Positions 14,954 to 19,206 of a stretch of DNA of 19,206 nt are shown piece by piece; positions within the stretch are counted from its first letter, which is position 1, and each line of letters begins with the position of its first letter. Source of the stretch: an uncultured Roseburia sp. (GTDB lineage: Bacteria > Bacillota > Clostridia > Lachnospirales > Lachnospiraceae); the NCBI GenBank assembly GCA_947070915.1, contig CAMTDY010000031.1, forward strand, positions 1-19,206, read 5' to 3'. A program made the translations under genes and the position numbers. The notes beneath the pieces were generated by a model, which saw nothing but the letters and a program-made list of their open reading frames with translations, was not told where the DNA came from and did not search any database.

Positions 14954-16956
14954 TCCCCTCTGTCTATAACACGGAACCGGATCTCTGCCTGAAATACATC
15001 TCCGCTGATCCTGAGATCCAGCCTGCCGCCGCAACTCTCCGCAAACTCTTTGGCGATAGCAAGGCCAAGTCCGCTTCCCTCTGTACTTCTGGCGCAGTCT
15101 CCCCGGAAAAATCTGCCCAGCACCTCTTCCCTGGTAAAATTCATCTCATAGGCAGACACATTCTTTACCCGAAGCACTGCCTCTTTCCCCTCTTCCCTTA
15201 GTGTGACATAAACCCTTGTGTCCGGCATGGCATATTTCAGCGCGTTATCCAGTATGTTCTGGACCACCCGGTACAGTTTCTCACCATCGCTGCAGATCTG
15301 TGGCAATTGTTCCGGGATTTCAGAAACCACCTTGACAGGAGCCTGTTCGATGATCCACTCCATGTCCGCCAGTATCTGGATCAGAAGCCTGCCAAAATCC
15401 AGCTCTGATTTTTTTATCTCCAGATTTCCACTGGATGCCTTTGTCAGATCAAATACATCTGATATCATCTTTTTCAGCCGCTCTGATTTTTTCTCCAGAA
15501 CCATCACATAATCTCTCGCCACCGGCTCCAGTTCCTCTTTTTTCAGCAGATCGATGTAACTTATGATGGAAGTCAGCGGCGTTTTCAGATCATGGGAAAC
15601 GTTTGTAACCAGATCGATCTTCATTTTTTCCGCCTGTATCTGACGCTCTACACTCTCCTGGATCTGACAGCCAAGCATCGATAACTGGCAGGACTCCCTG
15701 GCAAACACAGAGGTCTCTTCCAGCATATCATGATCCTGATAATTCTCATTAAGAAGCTGGTTCAGCTGGTCCAGAAGTTTCCCATATTCCTCCACAATCT
15801 CTCTGCTGCCTCTTCGATAATACATCAGAACCACAACCAGCAGACCGGCACAAAGCAGATACCATATTTTCATAGGCAGGCAAAATACCCCCGCTGCACC
15901 TGCCGCCAAAATAACAACGGTCAGAGAAATCATCGTTCTTTCCCGTTTTTTCGTGCATATCTGAATCCCCTGATCATAATATGCCTCACCGACGATCTTC
16001 TGTTTTATACTACGAAGATATTTTAAAAAAAATAACTGCCGGATCCCCATATGTCTCCGGATGTTTTTCACTATTTCATATATGCCAAAAAGAGCCAGCA
16101 GCATACTTATACTAAAGCCCGCCGCATTGGAAAGATCCGAGACCGTTCCATAGGTCTCTTTGGACAGATCAACAAAATTTTCAAATACTCCTGCTATGAA
16201 AATGACCCCCATTACCCCCCCGGCAGCAGACAAGAGAACAGCTATGTCGGTATACAAAAGCATTGCCTGGCGCTGTTTCTTCCCAAGGATCAGAAAAGCA
16301 GCTCCTAAAAAGGCTGCCAGCAATCCTCCCACAATAAAACTTACCCCTGTGAAAAGATCTTCATTCAGCTGACCGAGACGTTCCTGTCCGGATTCCAAAA
16401 GACCCGTGTCAAACCCGATGCCGATCCTGACCGATTCGCTCCCCAAAGGCATCTCTATTCTATTTCTGACATAATCCCCAACATCATCTCCAAAGGTAAG
16501 CTCCTCACCATCCCAAATGTAATAGCAGGTGAAGTTCTCTGTCAAATAGGAAACATCCACATTCCAAGGCCCTCCTTTCCGATCAGGAATATTGGATCTG
16601 AGTTTCAAAATACCGTCCCCTTTTTCTGCGTTCAAAATAAAATCAAATACAATATCTTCCATCCCTGGAAAAGTATCCAGTGTACCGTCATATGCCAGAT
16701 TTATCCCCATTCTGTCCTCAATCTGTTCCCCGAGTGCATCCATCGTTCTTTCTACATCCCTCTTGTGTAATTTTGAATCTGTATACTGATTCAAAAAGAG
16801 ATCTCTGAGAGTTCCATCCATCCGGCTGACTCTGCCCGCAATTCCCATCCCCAGGGCCATAACTGCCAGCCCGGCAAATATGACAGCTATAAATGCGGCT
16901 CTGATGATTCTCCGTCTGCATACTTTTTCACATATTCTTTTCAATTTTGTAGCCAA
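14950..16956 (-). CDS. Sensor histidine kinase with large multi-span membrane region
   Basis: This is a membrane-bound kinase of 668 residues. A first membrane span lies at about 18-40, an extracellular region at 41-204, then further spans near 205-225, 235-257, 276-296, 342-361 and 364-380, about six in all. The cytoplasmic part has a coiled segment (385-445), a HisKA domain with phospho-acceptor H455 in NVSHDLKTPLTS, and a HATPase domain with N-box QNILDNALKYA (566-576), F-box GRFFRGD and G-box EGSGLGLAIAKEF (626-638). All catalytic motifs are intact. It starts at a TTG (16956) with AAAGGTGG about nine bases upstream and overlaps the response-regulator gene by 29 bases, so it is translationally coupled. 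The extracellular domain is not one I recognise, so the signal is unknown. It lies directly upstream of the tetrapyrrole operon, which makes that operon a plausible but unproven target. Confidence 0.93.
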   Translation of the reverse strand: MATKLKRICEKVCRRRIIRAAFIAVIFAGLAVMALGMGIAGRVSRMDGTLRDLFLNQYTDSKLHKRDVERTMDALGEQIEDRMGINLAYDGTLDTFPGMEDIVFDFILNAEKGDGILKLRSNIPDRKGGPWNVDVSYLTENFTCYYIWDGEELTFGDDVGDYVRNRIEMPLGSESVRIGIGFDTGLLESGQERLGQLNEDLFTGVSFIVGGLLAAFLGAAFLILGKKQRQAMLLYTDIAVLLSAAGGVMGVIFIAGVFENFVDLSKETYGTVSDLSNAAGFSISMLLALFGIYEIVKNIRRHMGIRQLFFLKYLRSIKQKIVGEAYYDQGIQICTKKRERTMISLTVVILAAGAAGVFCLPMKIWYLLCAGLLVVVLMYYRRGSREIVEEYGKLLDQLNQLLNENYQDHDMLEETSVFARESCQLSMLGCQIQESVERQIQAEKMKIDLVTNVSHDLKTPLTSIISYIDLLKKEELEPVARDYVMVLEKKSERLKKMISDVFDLTKASSGNLEIKKSELDFGRLLIQILADMEWIIEQAPVKVVSEIPEQLPQICSDGEKLYRVVQNILDNALKYAMPDTRVYVTLREEGKEAVLRVKNVSAYEMNFTREEVLGRFFRGDCARSTEGSGLGLAIAKEFAESCGGRLDLRISGDVFQAEIRFRVIDRGD

Positions 16957-17629
16957 TTCCCCATACCACCTTTAAATATCTTGGTTCCCGGGGGTTGATC
17001 TCAATTTTCTCGCGGATCCTCCGGATATGGACCATAACCGTATTCTCTACGGAAAATGCCTCTTCTTCCCATACCCGTTCATAAATCTCTTCTGCCGAAA
17101 ATACCCTCCCCGGATGTTTCATTAACAGCTGCAGTATTTTATATTCTGTGGCAGTAAGTCTGACCGGCTCTCCGTCCACATAGAGCTGCTTTTCCTGCTC
17201 CAGAAGAGTCAGCCCGCCCAGCACAATAGTATCCCCCGTCTCTGCATGATAATCCCCCAGTCTCATATAGCGGCGCAGCTGGGATTTTACCCGTGCGATC
17301 AGCTCCGAGGGTGAAAAGGGTTTGGAAATATAATCGTCTGCCCCCATGGTCAGACCGAGCACCTTATCGCTGTCCTCTGATTTGGCTGACAAAAGTATGA
17401 TGGGAATATTTCTTTCCTCACGGATTTTTATTGTGGCGGACATACCATCCATATTCGGCATCATGATGTCCAGGATTACAAGATGAATTTTTTCCCGCTG
17501 CAAAGCCTCCAGCGCCTGCATTCCATCATAAGCCTTCCAGACTGTATATCCTTCTGACTCCAGATTTTTGGCGATAGCAGCCACGATCTCATGGTCGTCA
17601 TCCACCACTAATATTTGCTGATTTTCCAT
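16928..17629 (-). CDS. Response regulator, OmpR/PhoB family
   Basis: This 233-residue transcription factor pairs with the overlapping histidine kinase. The receiver (1-120) has D11-D12, phospho-acceptor D54 in VILDIMMPNMDG, S81 and K103 in SKPFSP. The C-terminal winged-helix domain (about 135-233) contains LTATEYKILQLLMKHPGRVF, then VENTVMVHIRRIREKI as recognition helix, and ends with the family's VWGIGYKIE. The start at 17629 is chosen because GGAGG lies five bases upstream and MENQQILVVDDD is the standard N-terminus; a longer in-frame extension to 17731 has no domain. The C-terminus overlaps the kinase start by 29 bases. DNA targets are unknown. Confidence 0.95.
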   Translation of the reverse strand: MENQQILVVDDDHEIVAAIAKNLESEGYTVWKAYDGMQALEALQREKIHLVILDIMMPNMDGMSATIKIREERNIPIILLSAKSEDSDKVLGLTMGADDYISKPFSPSELIARVKSQLRRYMRLGDYHAETGDTIVLGGLTLLEQEKQLYVDGEPVRLTATEYKILQLLMKHPGRVFSAEEIYERVWEEEAFSVENTVMVHIRRIREKIEINPREPRYLKVVWGIGYKIEKNM

Positions 17630-17669
17630 TTGCTCCTCCAGACTGTTTCCAACTGCCCTTGATATTTCC

Positions 17670-17700
17670 ATTATACTGAACATTTCTTTTATAAAACCAA
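17670..17700 (-). promoter_or_regulatory. Possible promoter of the two-component genes
   Basis: TATAAT (17670-17675) lies about 40 bases before the response-regulator start. The best -35 is TTGGTT (17695-17700) at a long 19-base spacing. A good -10 with a poor -35 would suit an activated promoter, but no operator repeat was recognised. Confidence 0.4.
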
Positions 17701-17733
17701 ATAAAATTCTTACATTTTTCTTAAGGCACAAAT

Positions 17734-17760
17734 ACCTGCCGGAAACTTTTTCCGCCAGGT
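17734..17760. other. GC-rich hairpin upstream of the two-component genes
   Basis: ACCTGCCGGAAA and TTTCCGCCAGGT form a 12-bp stem with one mismatch and a three-base loop. Neither strand has a proper T-run afterwards (minus: ATTTGTG), so it is a weak terminator candidate for the decayed gene beside it, or a regulatory fold. Confidence 0.4.
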
Positions 17761-17806
17761 ACTGCTCCCACTTTGGGAATTATTATAACAGATTAAAGGA
17801 GAATTG

Positions 17807-18416
17807 TCATCTTTCCTCGCTCTTTCTGAAATTGAATATTACGCTTGCCTTCAAGTCACCGTCCCGCCACAGATATTCCGTCCCCCGTCTTATGCTTCCA
17901 AAAAACCGCATAAATGCAGTATTTCCCGGTGACAGGCAGAAAGATGTGTGGATGGGATTTTCGCCCTCTCTCAGATTGCGGATGGCGACCACAACTTTGT
18001 CTTCCTGGAGAATATCAATATCTGTCCATTTTCTTCCAGGGCCATCGGATTCATGAGCAGACGTGCATTCGCCGGCACATCCACACGTATGATGTCGTCT
18101 GTCCTCTCCACATCATCTGCTTTTCCTTCCATTGGGATTTCAGACTGCACTGGTTCCCGCACCTTCTTTTCTGAAGGCAGATGCGTCATCATCGGCTTAT
18201 TTCCGGATTCTGGTTTCAAATCCTTCCCTGCTCCTGTTAGCCCCTCCGGCGCCGCCGTTGCCGGTTTTTCCGTTTTCTTTGGCTTTACTTTTCTGTATCC
18301 AGATTCCCGGATAACTCTGCTGATGCTTTCACAACAAACCTTATTACCTGTTCAACACGTTCCTCCTGTTCACAGGCATCTGCCACCACCAAAACAAAGT
18401 ACTCTGCTTTTGTCAA
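17807..18416 (-). pseudogene. Frameshifted remnant of a possible exported or surface protein
   Basis: Protein-like sequence continues across at least two reading frames. One frame, with no start codon of its own, runs KPKKTEKPATAAPEG ... IIRVDVPANARLLMNPMALEEN and stops at 17971. A second frame picks up at about 18025 with DILQEDKVVVAIRNL and runs to the TGA at 17807, ending in WRDGDLKASVIFNFRKS. The two join if one base has been lost in the GG of GAAAATGGACAG. Further upstream a third frame (18285-18416, starting TTG next to a stop codon, no binding site) may hold more of the same gene. A Lys/Pro/Glu-rich linker precedes a compact domain with VDVPANARLLMNP and a closing aromatic strand, resembling surface-associated domains I know only loosely and cannot name. 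No signal peptide, promoter or start survives. A sequencing error at one shift is the main alternative. Confidence 0.6.
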
Positions 18417-18424
18417 CTAAAATC

Positions 18425-18478
18425 TAAAAAAATAAAAGAGCCAAGGCAGAAACATCAACTTTCCTCTGTCTGGCTCTT
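18425..18478 (-). terminator. Intrinsic terminator, minus strand
   Basis: AAGAGCCA (18436-18443) pairs with TGGCTCTT (18471-18478), extended inward by AGGCAGA/TCTGTC with a bulge. On the minus strand the stem is followed by TTTTATTTTTTTAG. It ends transcription coming from the right, either from the P-loop gene at 18668 or from the weak promoter near 18580, and it shields the decayed gene at 18416. Confidence 0.88.
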
Positions 18479-18667
18479 CATATCTAAACTTTATAAGAAC
18501 GTAATCATCCTTCTATGTTTGTAACTTATTCTCACTAATCCTTTACCCACGATACCGCCTCTATTATAATATATTTATAGTTAATATCCCTTACAACTAA
18601 TAAGAAATTCCCGTCTTATTACTTAAACTGTTATAATTAGTATAGCAATATGTTTGGTCTATCACTG
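18479..18667 (-). other. AT-rich spacer with weak promoter and tiny ORF
   Basis: On the minus strand TTGTAA (18591-18596) and TATATT (18568-18573) are 17 bases apart, a possible promoter. Downstream, a GTG at 18550 after GAGGCGG opens a 19-codon ORF to the TAA at 18491 (GKGLVRISYKHRRMITFL), followed at once by the terminator at 18425-18478. This could be a small RNA or leader-peptide unit, or only the tail of a lost gene. No larger ORF is present. Confidence 0.3.
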
Positions 18668-19206
18668 CTAATTCAGGTTTTTCTTTTCCATATCAGAAAT
18701 ACCTGTTAAATCTCTAATATCCTCAAAATACCAATCGTCACATTCATCAAAATATATACATTCTTTTCTCTTCTTAAATATACGAAATGGACTGCTATCA
18801 GAGTTGTCATATATATGGCAAATATCACAAACCCTTATCACATCCTTGACCAACCTTAAGGCTTTATCATATCTTGCAATAATCTTTTCTTCTGGCACAC
18901 CATGCCCGCCTGATTCTACTCTCGCCCTCACACGCCAGACATTAATCATGGGATCTGCCGTCAAAATATAATAACAGCGGATAAAATAACCTTTTTCCTT
19001 TGCCTTTTTTAATAGTTTCAAATTACGTTCTGTTGAAAGCACTGTTTCGAAACAAAATTCTTTCATTCGTTCTATATGGTCTTCCCGCTGTTTTTCTGCC
19101 AATTGTGCTGCCTCTAAATCAGAACATTTTAGGTGCTTTTTTATTTCATCAGCATTGATATAGTCCATTGGAGGTTTTAGCAATTGTGTAAATGTACTCT
19201 TGCCAG
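18668..19206 (-). CDS. P-loop kinase-like protein, zeta-toxin-like family (5' end outside window)
   Basis: Reading continues to the right edge of the window, so the N-terminus is missing. The visible part opens with GKSTFTQLLKPPMDYINADE: the end of a Walker A motif followed by the N-A-D-E segment seen in zeta-toxin and related small-molecule kinases. Next come FCFETVLSTERNLKLL, matching the family's substrate-binding region, GYFIRCYYIL, a basic lid-like stretch VWRVRARVESGGHGVPEEKI with several arginines, and IYDNSDSSPFRIFKKRK near the C-terminus. Missing sequence is probably only some ten residues, judging from Walker A position. Zeta toxins phosphorylate UDP-N-acetylglucosamine, but many chromosomal relatives are untested ATPases. 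An antitoxin partner, if any, would lie past 19206. The region is more AT-rich than the genes to its left, compatible with recent acquisition. Confidence 0.8.
   Translation of the reverse strand, partial: GKSTFTQLLKPPMDYINADEIKKHLKCSDLEAAQLAEKQREDHIERMKEFCFETVLSTERNLKLLKKAKEKGYFIRCYYILTADPMINVWRVRARVESGGHGVPEEKIIARYDKALRLVKDVIRVCDICHIYDNSDSSPFRIFKKRKECIYFDECDDWYFEDIRDLTGISDMEKKNLN

Noticed and set aside
13874..14992. Plus-strand ORF of 372 codons across hemB and the precorrin-2 dehydrogenase
   Set aside because: It lies opposite two well-supported genes and crosses their junction; composition is typical of a shadow frame.
17948..18427. Plus-strand ORF of 159 codons opposite the decayed gene
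   Set aside because: It has no convincing ribosome binding site, its composition is Ser/Phe/Pro-rich as expected of an antisense shadow, and the minus strand carries the protein-like sequence.
1..19206. CRISPR arrays, tRNA or rRNA genes, phage genes
   Set aside because: No regularly spaced repeats, no cloverleaf-like segments and no structural or integrase genes were seen on either strand.

Overview
The window looks like a chromosomal segment from a spore-forming Clostridia species, most likely a member of the Lachnospiraceae. The reasons are a Spo0A response regulator, a perfect CIRCE operator on an hsp20 gene, an anaerobe-type ferrous iron transporter, a fused hemC-cobA-hemD gene that makes precorrin-2, and strong AGGAGG-type ribosome binding sites. 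This placement is an inference; there is no rRNA marker. Almost everything is read on the minus strand. The only convincing plus-strand gene is mntP.

Layout from left to right. 1-749 is spo0A, cut by the window edge at its 3' end, with a good sigma-A-type promoter. 750-1462 has no gene but holds a roughly 240-bp imperfect palindromic element with 30-bp terminal inverted repeats and a duplicated end, then a clear intrinsic terminator. 1463-2758 is a secreted Big2-type plus NlpC/P60 protein, divergent from mntP (manganese efflux, 2930-3508). 3605-4042 is a small heat-shock protein whose promoter carries a CIRCE operator.

4218-14881 is a co-directional block of eight genes. In transcription order they are precorrin-2 dehydrogenase, hemB, hemL, hemA, a hemC-cobA-hemD triple fusion, an MFS transporter, a UDG-superfamily deoxyinosine glycosylase and a FeoA-FeoB fusion. 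Gaps are never more than 36 bases and several genes overlap, so the block can be one transcript of about 10.7 kb. It starts from a TTGACA-N17-TATACT promoter whose -35 box lies on the stop codon of the gene before it. The five enzymes at the front carry glutamyl-tRNA through ALA, porphobilinogen and uroporphyrinogen III to precorrin-2 and sirohydrochlorin, the branch that leads to siroheme or cobalamin. No protoheme-branch gene is present. Iron uptake at the end of the same unit may fit a need for Fe(II) in sirohydrochlorin chelation, but that link is inferred.

14950-17629 is an OmpR-type response regulator and a large multi-membrane-span histidine kinase, overlapping and directly upstream of the tetrapyrrole block with no terminator between them. 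17807-18416 is a decayed gene with at least one frameshift. 18425-18596 looks like a small promoter-leader-terminator unit. 18668-19206 is the 3' part of a P-loop kinase-like (zeta-toxin-like) protein that runs off the right edge. I found no CRISPR array, tRNA, rRNA or complete insertion sequence.
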